DNA of 31,853 nt from Nostoc sp. GT001 (GTDB lineage Bacteria; Cyanobacteriota; Cyanobacteriia; Cyanobacteriales; Nostocaceae): the NCBI RefSeq assembly GCF_030382115.1, contig NZ_JAUDRJ010000003.1:5131601-5163453 (forward strand). The letters are read 5' to 3'. Positions within the stretch are counted from its first letter, which is position 1; each line of letters begins with the position of its first letter. A program made the position numbers and the translations under genes. A model generated the notes under the pieces. It was not told where the DNA came from and ran no database searches. It saw only the letters and a program-made list of their open reading frames with translations. Shown here in pieces: positions 7,789-18,051 of this stretch.

Positions 7789-8024
7789 TACTTCTTTGCT
7801 TTTGCTTCATGCCTTTCTTTGTCAGATCAAAAACTCCTTGACGGAGTTGTGATGCTAATTTGGTAAATCATTAAAAAGCGATGGCTATATATATGAAGGT
7901 GCTTTGCATTCCTACTGTTTGCCTCCAGTGCCCCATACCCAATGTAACTTTTTTAATGCTTGTTAACCAAGATATGGTAGTGGGAATTATAACACTAGTA
8001 TAAAGAGATTTTCTTAAAAAATTT

Positions 8025-11000
8025 ATGAGCGCAAAAATTGATGGAACTTTAAGGATTGCTGGCTACCAAATCATCGAGCAACTTTATTCAGGTTCTCGGA
8101 CTCAAGTGTATCGGGCAATTCGAGAATGCGTAGGCGCAGCCCGCCGCAGGCATCGCCTACCAGTTGTCATCAAGCTCTTAAAACGAGAATATCCAACTTT
8201 TACCGAATTAGTCCAGTTTTGCAACCAATATGCGATCGCTAAAAACCTAAATATTCCTGGCATTATCAAACCCTACAGCCTAGAAGCCCATCATAATGGC
8301 TATGCCCTAGTCATGGAAGACTTTGGTGGTGTTTCCCTGCGGCAATTTACTCAAGAAAAAACACTGACATTAGAGCAATTTTTACCCATTGCTCTGCAAC
8401 TACTAGACATTTTACACCAGTTACATCAACAGCGCGTCATTCACAAAGACATCAAGCCAGCCAACATCCTGATTCACCCTGACACGAACCAAATCAAGCT
8501 GATTGACTTTAGTATTGCCTCGCTCTTACCACGAGAAACCCAGGAAATCCAGAGCCTCAATAGATTAGAGGGAACGCTAGCCTATCTGTCGCCAGAGCAA
8601 ACCGGACGGATGAACAGAGGCATTGACTACCGCAGTGACTTCTATTCTTTAGGTGTGACTTTCTTTGAATTACTGAGTGGAAAATTGCCCTTTGAATCCC
8701 ATGAACCAATGGAGTTGGTGCATTACCACATTGCGAAACTTCCACCCTGCCTCTGCGATTTGAACCCCAAATTGCCCTTGATGCTCGGCGAAATTGTTCG
8801 CAAACTGATGGCGAAGAACGCCGAAGACCGCTATCAAAGTGCGCTAGGAATTAAACATGACCTTGTTATTTGCTTAGAACAGTGGCGAGAAACAGGCAAA
8901 CACACCTGGTTTGATTTAGGACAGCGCGATATCAGCGATCGCTTTCTCATACCCGAAAAACTCTACGGGCGGGAATCGGAGGTAAAGACACTATTAGAAG
9001 CATTTGGTTATGTGGCCAATGGTGGCTCTCAACTGATGCTAGTAGCAGGTTTTTCTGGTATTGGCAAAACCGCAGTCGTCAATGAAGTGCATAAGCCAAT
9101 CGTCCGCTGGAACGGCTATTTCATCAAAGGAAAATACGATCAGTTCAACCGCAACATTCCTCTGTCTGCTTTTGTACAAGCCTTTCGTGACCTAATCGGA
9201 CAGCTGCTTAGTGAAAGCGATACTCAGTTAAAGCAATGGCAAAGTCAGATTTTAGCGGCAGTTGGGGAGAACGGACAACTTCTGATCGAGGTAATTCCTG
9301 AACTGGAACAAATGATTGGCAAACAGCCTGCCATCGCTGAACTATCAGGCGGTGCGGCACAAAACCGTTTCAATCTGCTGTTCCAAAAGTTTATTCAGGT
9401 GTTCACAACCAGAGAGCATCCGTTAGTAATATTTCTGGATGATTTGCAGTGGGCAGATTCGGCATCGCTGAATTTGCTGAAATTGTTAATGTCTCAGAGC
9501 GATTGCGGCTATCTATTCATTGTTGGTGCATACCGGGATAACGAGGTGTTTGCGGCTCATCCACTCATGTTAACGGTAGATGAAATTGAAAAGGCATCCT
9601 CCTGCGTCAACACCTTGAGTCTAGCTCCCTTAAGTCAAGCAGATGTCAACCATTTAATCGCCGATTCTCTCAGTTGTGCAACTGAAAAAGCATTACCGTT
9701 AACAGAGTTAGTTTATCAAAAAGCCAAAGGCAATCCTTTTTTCACAACTCAGTTTTTGAAAGCGCTACATGAGGATGGGCTGATTAGCTTTGATTGGGAG
9801 GTTGGTTTTTGGCAGTGTGATGTAGCGCAAGTGCGATTGCTTGCTCTCACTGATGATGTGGTGGAATTTATGGCACAACAACTTCAAAAATTGCCCGACA
9901 TCACTCAAAATGTTCTGAAACTGGCAGCCTGTATCGGCAATCAGTTCGATTTGGCGACCTTAGCGATCGTTTCTGAACAATCTCAAATCGAAGCAGCTGC
10001 AAGTTTATGGAAAGCTTTGCAGGAAGGTTTGATTTTACCCCAAAGTGAAGTTTATAAGTTTTATGTTGGGGAAGAACATCAAGCAGTTAGCCCAGAAAAT
10101 TCTCAGATTGTCGTATATAAATTTTTACATGACCGGGTGCAGCAAGCCGCATACTCTCTAATTCCCAGCGATGAAAAACAACCCGTTCACCTGAAAATTG
10201 GACAGTTACTCCTGAATAACACCCCCGAAAGCAACCAAGAAGAACGCATTTTTGCAATCGTTAGTCAACTCAATGTTGCAGCTGAATTGATCGCCCAATC
10301 CGCAGAACGTCAAAGATTGGCCCAATTTAACCTGATGGCAAGTCGTAAGGCAAAAGCGGCAGCCGCCTATACTGCCGCCTGCAAATATGCCCAGGTAGGC
10401 ATTGGGTTACTCGCCGAAAACAGTTGGCAGCATCAGTATGAGTTGACCTTAGCACTCCATCAAGTCGCCACAGAAGCCGCTTATCTGAGCGGTGATTTAG
10501 AGCAAATGGCAGCCAATGCTCGTCTTGTACTGAATCACGCCAAAACTCCATTAGATCAAATCAGCGTTTATGAGGTGAAAATTGAGGCATTCACCGCTCA
10601 GGGTGAATTTACTCAAGCGATCGCGGCGGCACTTGCCATCTTAAAGCAATTGGGAGTAGAACTGCCCGCAGCCCCTACCCAGGAAGATGTGGCGGCTGCC
10701 TTTAGTACCGTTTCAGATGCGATTGGAGAACGTTTACCTGGTGAGTTACTCAACCTCAGCCAAGCAAGGGATGCAAACATCCTGGCAGCGGCTCGGATTT
10801 TGACATCGGCTGCACCCTGCGCTTATTTGTTTGCACCACTGCTTTATTTACTAGTGATTTTAAAAAAGGTTTATTTATCTGTCGTATATGGCAATGAATC
10901 AACCTCGACCTTTAGCTATGTCTCTTATGGGATTTTGATGTGTGGGGTGTTCGGAAACGTTGAATTAGGTTATGAATTCGGTCAGTTAGCCCTTGACATG

Positions 11001-14000
11001 CTATCACGTCAGCAAAATTCCGAATTGAAGGGGAAAACTTTATTACTAGTCTTTTTATACACAAGGCATTGGAAAATGCACCTGCGTGATGCATTACACC
11101 CCTTGCAGATGGCCTATTGTAGTTGTTTAGATGTGGGGGATTTGGCTTTTGCGGGCTACTCTGCGTATAACTACGGTTTTTACTCCTATTTTGCCGGACA
11201 GAATTTAACGCAACTGGAGCCGGAAGTTGCCGGATATTGTAAAGCGCTCAAGCACCTCAAGCAAAATACAAATCTGGCTTATTCCCAATTGATTTGGCAA
11301 ATTCTGCTCAATTTAATCGGGGATGCAGATAACGTCGTGGTGTTGAGCGGTGCAGCCTACAATGAACAGCATCAACTTCAATTAAATGAAGCAGGGGGCG
11401 ATCGCACCGGATTAGCATTGCTGTGGATTAACAAACTGGTTGTGTCTTATCTGTTTTCAGAATTTCAACAAGCCGTAGAACAGGCTGGACAAGCAAGACA
11501 GTATTTGGATGCTGTCCTGGCTTTTTTATATGTACCCATCTTTCATTTCTATGAGTCTTTAGCCTACCTAGCATACTTTGGGGAACTTTCAACCCCAGAA
11601 CAGCAGCAAATAAAGGAATGCATCGCTGACAACCAAGAAAAACTCAAATACTGGGCAACTCATGCGCCGATGAATTTCTTGCACAAGTTTTATCTAGTCG
11701 AGGCGGAACAAGAGCGAGTGCAAGGCAACAAAGCCTCGGCAATAGATTTATACGATCGCGCCATTGCTCTTGCGAAAGAACACGGTTACACCCAAGAAGA
11801 AGCACTTGCCAATGAACTGGCAGCTAAATTCTACCTCAATTGGCGCAAAGAGCAGATTGCTCAGTCATATATGACCCAAGCCTACTATGGCTATGCTCGT
11901 TGGGGCGCTAAAGCCAAAGTCGCCGACTTGGAACGACGCTATCCCCAACTCCTCGCCCCCATCTTAGAGCAAACCCGTTCTCCCCTCTCAACTAACGAAA
12001 CTATCTTCACATTGGGGAGTCTCACCTCCACCAGTTCCGCTACTTCCGATAATAGCAGCGTCTCTGTTGCTTTAGATTTAGCTACCATTCTCAAAGCTTC
12101 CCAAACCCTTTCTGGGGAAATCGAACTCGAAAAGCTGCTTTCAGCTTTGCTGCATATTGTCATTGAAAATGCTGGAGCCGATAAATGTGTATTCATGCTT
12201 TTGGAGTCAGATCGGTTGCTAGTTCAGGCGTTAGCACAGCTTTCCCTAAGCGGTGTACAGAATCAGGCTGCCGTCAATTTTTACTCGATGTTGCTCAACC
12301 CACAGCCTATTGAAGATTCAGTTGATGTACCAGTTGGCTTAATTAATAACATCAAACGCAACTTGCAACCAGTAGTAATTACTGATGCTACAGTATATCC
12401 GCAACTACTCAATGACGCGTATATTCAGCAACAGCAACCCAAGAGTATCTTGTGCAGCCCAGTTTTGCATCAGGGTAAATTGCTGGGCGTATTGTACCTA
12501 GAAAATAATTTGGCAACCGGAGCCTTTACAAGCGATCGCGTCGAACTGCTGAACTTACTTTGTACCCAAGCCGCAATTTCTTTGGAAAATGCCCGAATTT
12601 ACCAAAATTCTCAGAACTATGCCCAACAATTGGCACAATCTCTAGCAAAATTGCAGGCTAGTGAACTCCGCTTCCAAAATTTAGCAAATAATATTCCTGG
12701 AATGGTGTACCAATTCCGTTTGGCAGCCGACGGTTCAACTTCAACACCCTACGTTAGTTCTGGCTGTTTCGACTTGTATGGATTAGAGCCAGAGTTGGTG
12801 ATGTCAGGGACACATAGCCTTTATGCGATGAATCATCCTGACGATCGCCCAGCTATTGCCGAAGCGATCGCCTACTCTGCCCAAAATCTCACACCCTTTG
12901 AGGAAGAATGGCGGATTATCCTGCCTTCAGGAACCGTGAAATGGATTCAATCTGCGGCTCGGCCAGAGCTACAAGCCGATGGGGCAATCATCTGGGATGG
13001 GGTGGTGATTGATATTAGCAATGGCAAACAGGCTGAAGAATCTCTAGCCAAAGAACGAGAGTTTTTGAATGCCATCATTCACAATATTACTGATGGGATT
13101 GTTGTTTGTGATGCTAGTGGCAAATTGACTTTATTTAACAAAGCAACTCGTGACTTTCATGGCTTACCAGTACAATCATTACCAGCAGAACAGTGGACAG
13201 AACATTTCGATCTCTATCAACCAGATGGGCAAACACCTCTATCAACCACGGAAATTCCTTTGTTTCGCGCCTTGCAAGGGGAAATAGTCGAAAACGCTGA
13301 AATGGTAATTGCACCGAAGCATGGTTCTAAGAGAATTTTGTTAGCTAGCGGACAAGCGATCTTCGATTCTTCGGGTAACAAACTCGGTGCAGTCGTTGTA
13401 ATGCGAGATATTAGCGAAAGGGCGCGGCTTGAAGCCGAACGCAAACAAGCTGAACTTGCCTTGCAGCAAAAATCACTTGATTTACAACAAGCATTGAACG
13501 ATTTACAAAACGCCCAATTACAAATTGTTCAAAGCGAAAAAATGTCAGCACTGGGCAACTTAGTTGCTGGTGTGGCTCACGAAATGAATAATCCCCTTGG
13601 TTTTATAGCTGCCAGTCTCAAGCAAGCTAAACCCACTGTTGCTGATATTGTTGAACACTTAAAGCTTTATCAAGAAAGTTTACCCCACAAAAATGATGAA
13701 ATTAAAAACCATGCTGAAGAAATTGACTTGGATTATAGCTTAGAAGACTTGCCTAAGATGATTGATTCTATGTCTATGGCGTGCGACAGGCTAAAAAACA
13801 TCAGCACTAGTTTGAGAACTTTCTCGCGTGCCGATCAAGACTACAAAGTGCCTTTCAATATCCACCAAGGAATCGATAGCACAATTTTAATTTTGAAACA
13901 TCGTCTGAAGGCCAATGATCAACGTCCTGCTATTGAAGTTGTCACCAACTACGGTAATTTACCTCAAGTAGAATGTTTTCCTGGGCAATTAAATCAGGTA

Positions 14001-14339
14001 TTTATGAATATAATCGCTAATGCAATTGATGCCTTAGATGAGTCTAATGTAGGACATAAATTTGAGGAAATCCAAGCCAATATTAACAGGATTGCAATTA
14101 AGACTTCGATAGAAAATAATACTATAAAAATTGCGATACGTGATAACGGCAAGGGGATAAGTGAACAAGTGAAAAATAAGATATTTGACCATTTATTTAC
14201 GACAAAATCTGTCGGGAAAGGCACAGGTTTAGGATTAGCGATCGCTCGTCAAATCGTTGAAGAAACCCATAATGGTAAGTTGAGTTGTAACTCTATTCTC
14301 GGTGAGGGGACAGAGTTTATCATTGAAATTCCAGTGTAA
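8025..14339 (+). CDS. Hybrid Ser/Thr kinase - AAA ATPase - GAF/PAS - histidine kinase (HstK-type)
   Basis: Product of 2104 aa, intact. Domains: Pkn2-type Ser/Thr kinase (about 10-280) with Lys50 (VVIK), catalytic HKD at 140-142 and DFS (161-163) in place of DFG; AAA_16 NTPase (about 310-600) with Walker A GFSGIGKT (342-349) and Walker B FLDD (D472/D473); long helical, TPR-like region (about 620-1320); GAF (about 1352-1525); PAS (about 1548-1672); PAS (about 1673-1800); coiled linker; histidine kinase with H-box His1852 (AHEMNNPLG), N-box Asn1990, G1 DNGKG from 2040, and TTKSVGKGTGLGL. Known family: such fusions, e.g. HstK of Anabaena PCC 7120, are cyanobacterial sensors with no receiver domain of their own. 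Cytoplasmic; no membrane segment seen. Residues 35-44 come from a palindromic repeat inserted in frame (see findings). Signal and targets unknown. Confidence 0.93.
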   Translation: MSAKIDGTLRIAGYQIIEQLYSGSRTQVYRAIRECVGAARRRHRLPVVIKLLKREYPTFTELVQFCNQYAIAKNLNIPGIIKPYSLEAHHNGYALVMEDFGGVSLRQFTQEKTLTLEQFLPIALQLLDILHQLHQQRVIHKDIKPANILIHPDTNQIKLIDFSIASLLPRETQEIQSLNRLEGTLAYLSPEQTGRMNRGIDYRSDFYSLGVTFFELLSGKLPFESHEPMELVHYHIAKLPPCLCDLNPKLPLMLGEIVRKLMAKNAEDRYQSALGIKHDLVICLEQWRETGKHTWFDLGQRDISDRFLIPEKLYGRESEVKTLLEAFGYVANGGSQLMLVAGFSGIGKTAVVNEVHKPIVRWNGYFIKGKYDQFNRNIPLSAFVQAFRDLIGQLLSESDTQLKQWQSQILAAVGENGQLLIEVIPELEQMIGKQPAIAELSGGAAQNRFNLLFQKFIQVFTTREHPLVIFLDDLQWADSASLNLLKLLMSQSDCGYLFIVGAYRDNEVFAAHPLMLTVDEIEKASSCVNTLSLAPLSQADVNHLIADSLSCATEKALPLTELVYQKAKGNPFFTTQFLKALHEDGLISFDWEVGFWQCDVAQVRLLALTDDVVEFMAQQLQKLPDITQNVLKLAACIGNQFDLATLAIVSEQSQIEAAASLWKALQEGLILPQSEVYKFYVGEEHQAVSPENSQIVVYKFLHDRVQQAAYSLIPSDEKQPVHLKIGQLLLNNTPESNQEERIFAIVSQLNVAAELIAQSAERQRLAQFNLMASRKAKAAAAYTAACKYAQVGIGLLAENSWQHQYELTLALHQVATEAAYLSGDLEQMAANARLVLNHAKTPLDQISVYEVKIEAFTAQGEFTQAIAAALAILKQLGVELPAAPTQEDVAAAFSTVSDAIGERLPGELLNLSQARDANILAAARILTSAAPCAYLFAPLLYLLVILKKVYLSVVYGNESTSTFSYVSYGILMCGVFGNVELGYEFGQLALDMLSRQQNSELKGKTLLLVFLYTRHWKMHLRDALHPLQMAYCSCLDVGDLAFAGYSAYNYGFYSYFAGQNLTQLEPEVAGYCKALKHLKQNTNLAYSQLIWQILLNLIGDADNVVVLSGAAYNEQHQLQLNEAGGDRTGLALLWINKLVVSYLFSEFQQAVEQAGQARQYLDAVLAFLYVPIFHFYESLAYLAYFGELSTPEQQQIKECIADNQEKLKYWATHAPMNFLHKFYLVEAEQERVQGNKASAIDLYDRAIALAKEHGYTQEEALANELAAKFYLNWRKEQIAQSYMTQAYYGYARWGAKAKVADLERRYPQLLAPILEQTRSPLSTNETIFTLGSLTSTSSATSDNSSVSVALDLATILKASQTLSGEIELEKLLSALLHIVIENAGADKCVFMLLESDRLLVQALAQLSLSGVQNQAAVNFYSMLLNPQPIEDSVDVPVGLINNIKRNLQPVVITDATVYPQLLNDAYIQQQQPKSILCSPVLHQGKLLGVLYLENNLATGAFTSDRVELLNLLCTQAAISLENARIYQNSQNYAQQLAQSLAKLQASELRFQNLANNIPGMVYQFRLAADGSTSTPYVSSGCFDLYGLEPELVMSGTHSLYAMNHPDDRPAIAEAIAYSAQNLTPFEEEWRIILPSGTVKWIQSAARPELQADGAIIWDGVVIDISNGKQAEESLAKEREFLNAIIHNITDGIVVCDASGKLTLFNKATRDFHGLPVQSLPAEQWTEHFDLYQPDGQTPLSTTEIPLFRALQGEIVENAEMVIAPKHGSKRILLASGQAIFDSSGNKLGAVVVMRDISERARLEAERKQAELALQQKSLDLQQALNDLQNAQLQIVQSEKMSALGNLVAGVAHEMNNPLGFIAASLKQAKPTVADIVEHLKLYQESLPHKNDEIKNHAEEIDLDYSLEDLPKMIDSMSMACDRLKNISTSLRTFSRADQDYKVPFNIHQGIDSTILILKHRLKANDQRPAIEVVTNYGNLPQVECFPGQLNQVFMNIIANAIDALDESNVGHKFEEIQANINRIAIKTSIENNTIKIAIRDNGKGISEQVKNKIFDHLFTTKSVGKGTGLGLAIARQIVEETHNGKLSCNSILGEGTEFIIEIPV
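8127..8160. repeat. Palindromic GC-rich repeat inside the kinase coding region
   Basis: The DNA from 8127 (GCGTAGGCGCAGCCCGCC and onward to CGCCTAC) can form a stem GTAGGCG/CGCCTAC (8130-8136 with 8154-8160) around a 17-base loop. I recognise GCGTAGGCGCAGCCCGCC as a common interspersed palindrome of Nostoc-like genomes. Here it encodes residues 35-44 (CVGAARRRHR) of the Ser/Thr kinase domain. The paralogue downstream has only a short EIDS turn at this point, so the repeat looks inserted. Confidence 0.6.
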
Positions 14340-14625
14340 ATATTTTCTCTGTTTATATGGCATTTCCTAAGCAAATAAGGTGTCAGCCATAAGTAGATCG
14401 GTGTAAAAATTTGTCGTTGGGATAAGGCAGAGGGTAGAAGAGAAGAGGGTTTTAATCTAGGTTAGAGAAACATGAGTGAATACTCTCACAAATGTTGAGA
14501 AATATCGGCCTAATGAATAGGGGTGAGGTTGTTATTTGCACTTCATTAAATTAGGAAATGCTATAAATAATTTTCAGAGATATGGGAATACTAAATCTAG
14601 AAATTCTCTGGATTTAGTTAGCAAT

Positions 14626-17600
14626 ATGGTTAGCACTTTAGTCAGTATTCCTGGATATCGCATCAGTGAAGAACTTTACAATGGTTCCAGAACCCTAGTT
14701 TATCGAGGGTATCGAGAAATCGACTCATTACCTGTAGTGATTAAACTGCTGAAAAATCCTTATCCTAGCTTCTGTGAACTGGTGCAGTTTCGCAATCAGT
14801 ACACTATTGCCAAAAATCTCAACTCACCCCTGATTATCCAAGCTTACAGCCTCGAAGCATACCAAAACGGCTATGCATTAGTGATGGAAGACTTCGGAGG
14901 AATTTCCTTTAAGAAATGGACTTTTCAAGGGGAAACAGCGCCATCTTTGATGGAGTTTTTAGAGGTAGCGATCGCTCTCTGCAATGCCTTAGATATCCTC
15001 TACCGTTCGCGCATTATTCATAAAGATATTAAACCAGCCAATATTTTAATTAATCCCGAAACTAAACAAGTTAAATTAATCGACTTTAGTATTGCATCTT
15101 TACTACCACGAGAAACCCAAACTCTCATCAATCCCAATGTATTAGAAGGGACACTCGCTTATATTTCTCCAGAACAAACAGGCAGAATGAATCGGGGGAT
15201 TGACTATCGAACTGACTTTTATTCTTTAGGTGTGAGTTTTTACGAATTACTGACTGGGGAATTACCATTTCAATCAAACGATCCGATGGAGTTGGTACAT
15301 TCTCATATTGCTAAAATGCCTACAGCATTGGGGAACAGGGAACAGGCTTCTGCCTTGAGCCTCTCTGCATTGAGATTGTCGAAGTGTCACACCGAAGTCC
15401 GAATGGGAATAGGGAATAGAAAAGATATTCCCCAGGTAATTTCAGATATCGTCATGAAATTGATGGCGAAAAATGCTGAAGACAGATATCAAAGTGCCTT
15501 GGGACTGAAGTTTGATCTAGAAATTTGTTTAAATCAACTACAAGAAACTTGTCGGATTGAAAGCTTTGAAATTGCGCGCCGGGATGTGTGCGATCGCTTC
15601 ATCATTCCCGACAAACTCTATGGAAGAGAAACCGAAGTATTAACCCTACTCCAAGCATTTGAGCGAGTCAGCCTTGGGGCAACAGAAATGATGCTGGTAG
15701 CTGGGTTTTCGGGAATTGGGAAAACTGCGGTTGTCAACGAAGTTCATAAACCCATTGTGCGACAACGCGGCTATTTTATCAAAGGGAAATTTGACCAATT
15801 TCAACGGAATATTCCCTTCAGTGCATTTGTGCAAGCATTCCGAGATTTAATGGAGCAATTGTTAACAGAAAGTAATCTTCAGCTAGAGCAATGGAAAAAC
15901 AAAATATTAGATGCTGTTGGAGAAAATGGACAAGTAATTATTGAAGTCATTCCCGAATTATCAAGAATTATTGGGCAACAACCATCTGCAAGAGAGTTAT
16001 CTGGAACTGCGGCACAAAATAGATTTAATTTATTGTTCCAAAAATTTACCCAAGTCTTTACAAGCTTTGAACATCCATTAGTGATATTTTTAGATGATTT
16101 GCAATGGGCTGATTCGGCATCGCTGAATTTAATGCAGCTATTAATGGCTGATGCAGGACATCTTCTCGTCATTGGTGCATATCGTGATAACGAAGTTAAC
16201 CCAGCACATCCATTAATGTTGACTTTGGGTGAAATTAAAAAAAATCAAGCAACGATTAATACAATTAATTTAACACCACTGGATGAAGTGCAAGTTAATC
16301 AGTTAGTTGCTGAGACACTTAAATGTAGAGAAAATTTGGCATGGAATCTTTCTCAACTGGTATATCAAAAAACTCAAGGTAATCCGTTTTTCGCAACACA
16401 GTTTCTCAAAGCATTGCATCAAGATCGTCTAATTCAATTTGATTTCGAGTTAGCCTGTTGGCAATGTGGCATTGCAGAAGTGACGATTCAAGCGGTTACA
16501 GATGATGTTGTTGCTTTTATGGCATTGCAATTAGGAAAACTGCCTCCTTCAACTCAAAATATATTGCAGCTAGCAGCTTGTATTGGCAACCAGTTCGATT
16601 TAGAAACTTTGGCAATTGTTTCAGAACAATCGGAAATTGATACGGCTGCTGATTTGTGGAAAGCATTACAAGAAGGATTGATTTTACCGCTCAGTGATGT
16701 TTATAAGTTTTATGTCGGGCAAGAAACTCTTGCACATACATCGGAAAATCAAGAGACTGTTACATACAAATTTTTACACGATCGCGTCCAACAAGCTGCC
16801 TATTCGCTGATTCCTGACGACCAAAAACAGAGGACTCATTACCAAATCGGACAACTACTTTTACAACAAATTTCCCCAGCAGCAAGAGAAGACCGGATTT
16901 TTGAAATAGTTAATCAATTAAATTACGGAACTGCTTTAATTACCAAACAAACAGAACGAGAAGCATTAGCTGGACTCAATCTGATTGCCTGTGGCAAAGC
17001 CAAAAATGCCACCGCCTATCAAGCCGGTCGTGAATATGCCAGCACTGGATTATCCTTGTTGGGAGAAAGTGCTTGGCAGCAACACTATGAAATGACGCTA
17101 TCATTCCATAACGATTTGACTGAATTAGCAATGCTGTGCGGTGACTTTGAGGCGATGGAACAGTTGATTGAGACGGTAATCACTCACGCACACTCTTTAA
17201 TGGAACAGGTGAATGTTTACCGCATTCAAATTCAAGCCAATACCTCTGGGAATAAACTGACCGAAGCCATTGCGATCGGACAGAAACTCCTACAAAAGCT
17301 TGGCGTCACAATTCCAGAAGCCCCCACACCAGAAGATATTCAACAGTCAATCCAAGAGATTACCGAATTGATTGGAGACAGGAAAATTGAAGATTTTGTT
17401 CACCTCCCGGTAATGACCGATCCGCACAAACTGGCAATTATCCAGATTGCCAGCAGCATCATACCAGCAGCTTATCTCTGTGGCTCTCCCTTGTTTTCAG
17501 TACTGACTTCCTTTTCAATCAAATTATCCCTGCGGTACGGAAACATCTCTGCTTCAGCGTATCACTATGCTTGCTATAGCATGATTGTCTGTAAACTATT

Positions 17601-18051
17601 GCAAGATGTGGATTTAGCAATCGAGTTTGGTCAGTTGGCCTTGAATGTTGTCTTAAAACTCGATGCTAAAACGACTAAACCTGAAGTATTAGTGACGCTG
17701 GCAGGATTTATGCTACACCGTAAATCTCACGTCAAAGAAATGTTACCACTCTTGAGCGAGAGCTACGCGACTTCCCTAGAAGTTGGAAACCTGCAATTCG
17801 CCGGATATAGTGGATACTGTTTTTGCCTCACTTCTTTTTGGTGCGAGTCAGCCCCTTGTCGCTTTGGAGTCGGATACGCGCACCTACTACAACGGTTTGG
17901 TGCAAATAAACCAATTGACAACTGCCAATTACTGCCTGATTTATCTGCAATCTATTTTAAATTTACTGGGTTTTGCGGAGAATCCCACCCTTTTGTCTGG
18001 CTCAGACCTGGAAGAGAGGGAACTTTTGCCCTTGCTGCTGTCTGCGAATGA
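14626..18051 (+). CDS. Second hybrid kinase, N-terminal part (frameshifted): Ser/Thr kinase - AAA ATPase - helical region
   Basis: Paralogue of the preceding kinase gene, broken by a +1 shift. I place the start at ATG 14626 ([17 protein letters not shown], aligned with the first kinase); the frame is open from a TTG at 14536 but the added residues match nothing. Domains: Ser/Thr kinase (1 to about 295) with Lys40 and catalytic HKD at 132-134, again DFS; AAA NTPase with GFSGIGKT and FLDDLQWAD; helical repeats. A roughly 26-aa insertion with heptamer repeats interrupts the kinase C-lobe (15331-15418). Similarity to the first kinase stops at about residue 1066 (nucleotide 17824); the remaining 75 residues to the stop at 18051 are out-of-frame sequence. 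With one T fewer at 17820-17824 the frame joins the next entry into one protein of about 1821 aa. Kinase and ATPase modules look functional by motif, but without the histidine kinase output. Confidence 0.8.
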   Translation: MVSTLVSIPGYRISEELYNGSRTLVYRGYREIDSLPVVIKLLKNPYPSFCELVQFRNQYTIAKNLNSPLIIQAYSLEAYQNGYALVMEDFGGISFKKWTFQGETAPSLMEFLEVAIALCNALDILYRSRIIHKDIKPANILINPETKQVKLIDFSIASLLPRETQTLINPNVLEGTLAYISPEQTGRMNRGIDYRTDFYSLGVSFYELLTGELPFQSNDPMELVHSHIAKMPTALGNREQASALSLSALRLSKCHTEVRMGIGNRKDIPQVISDIVMKLMAKNAEDRYQSALGLKFDLEICLNQLQETCRIESFEIARRDVCDRFIIPDKLYGRETEVLTLLQAFERVSLGATEMMLVAGFSGIGKTAVVNEVHKPIVRQRGYFIKGKFDQFQRNIPFSAFVQAFRDLMEQLLTESNLQLEQWKNKILDAVGENGQVIIEVIPELSRIIGQQPSARELSGTAAQNRFNLLFQKFTQVFTSFEHPLVIFLDDLQWADSASLNLMQLLMADAGHLLVIGAYRDNEVNPAHPLMLTLGEIKKNQATINTINLTPLDEVQVNQLVAETLKCRENLAWNLSQLVYQKTQGNPFFATQFLKALHQDRLIQFDFELACWQCGIAEVTIQAVTDDVVAFMALQLGKLPPSTQNILQLAACIGNQFDLETLAIVSEQSEIDTAADLWKALQEGLILPLSDVYKFYVGQETLAHTSENQETVTYKFLHDRVQQAAYSLIPDDQKQRTHYQIGQLLLQQISPAAREDRIFEIVNQLNYGTALITKQTEREALAGLNLIACGKAKNATAYQAGREYASTGLSLLGESAWQQHYEMTLSFHNDLTELAMLCGDFEAMEQLIETVITHAHSLMEQVNVYRIQIQANTSGNKLTEAIAIGQKLLQKLGVTIPEAPTPEDIQQSIQEITELIGDRKIEDFVHLPVMTDPHKLAIIQIASSIIPAAYLCGSPLFSVLTSFSIKLSLRYGNISASAYHYACYSMIVCKLLQDVDLAIEFGQLALNVVLKLDAKTTKPEVLVTLAGFMLHRKSHVKEMLPLLSESYATSLEVGNLQFAGYSGYCFCLTSFWCESAPCRFGVGYAHLLQRFGANKPIDNCQLLPDLSAIYFKFTGFCGESHPFVWLRPGREGTFALAAVCE

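Larger units (their letters stand above)
6986..8024. other. 1-kb non-coding region with repeats and gene debris
   Basis: From left to right: about 7033-7046 carries AGGACTTACGCA, a string I associate with repeat or IS ends in Nostoc genomes; 7050-7330 has no recognisable gene; a 6-bp hairpin CCGTCG/CGACGG lies at 7357-7373; the compound heptamer array is at 7382-7638; an inverted, related ATTACTT heptamer run is at about 7649-7672; an AAA+ ATPase fragment is at 7696-7788; a short hairpin ACTCC-TTGAC-GGAGT lies near 7830-7846. The last 150 bases before the kinase are AT-rich, with TATAAC (7988) and TATAAA (7999) as possible -10 boxes but no matching -35. The region looks like decayed accessory DNA. 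Confidence 0.55.

Noticed and set aside
17820..17824. Programmed ribosomal frameshifting in the second kinase
   Set aside because: The five-T run is short and no slippery heptamer, stimulator hairpin or Shine-Dalgarno-like element is evident; a mutation or read error is simpler.
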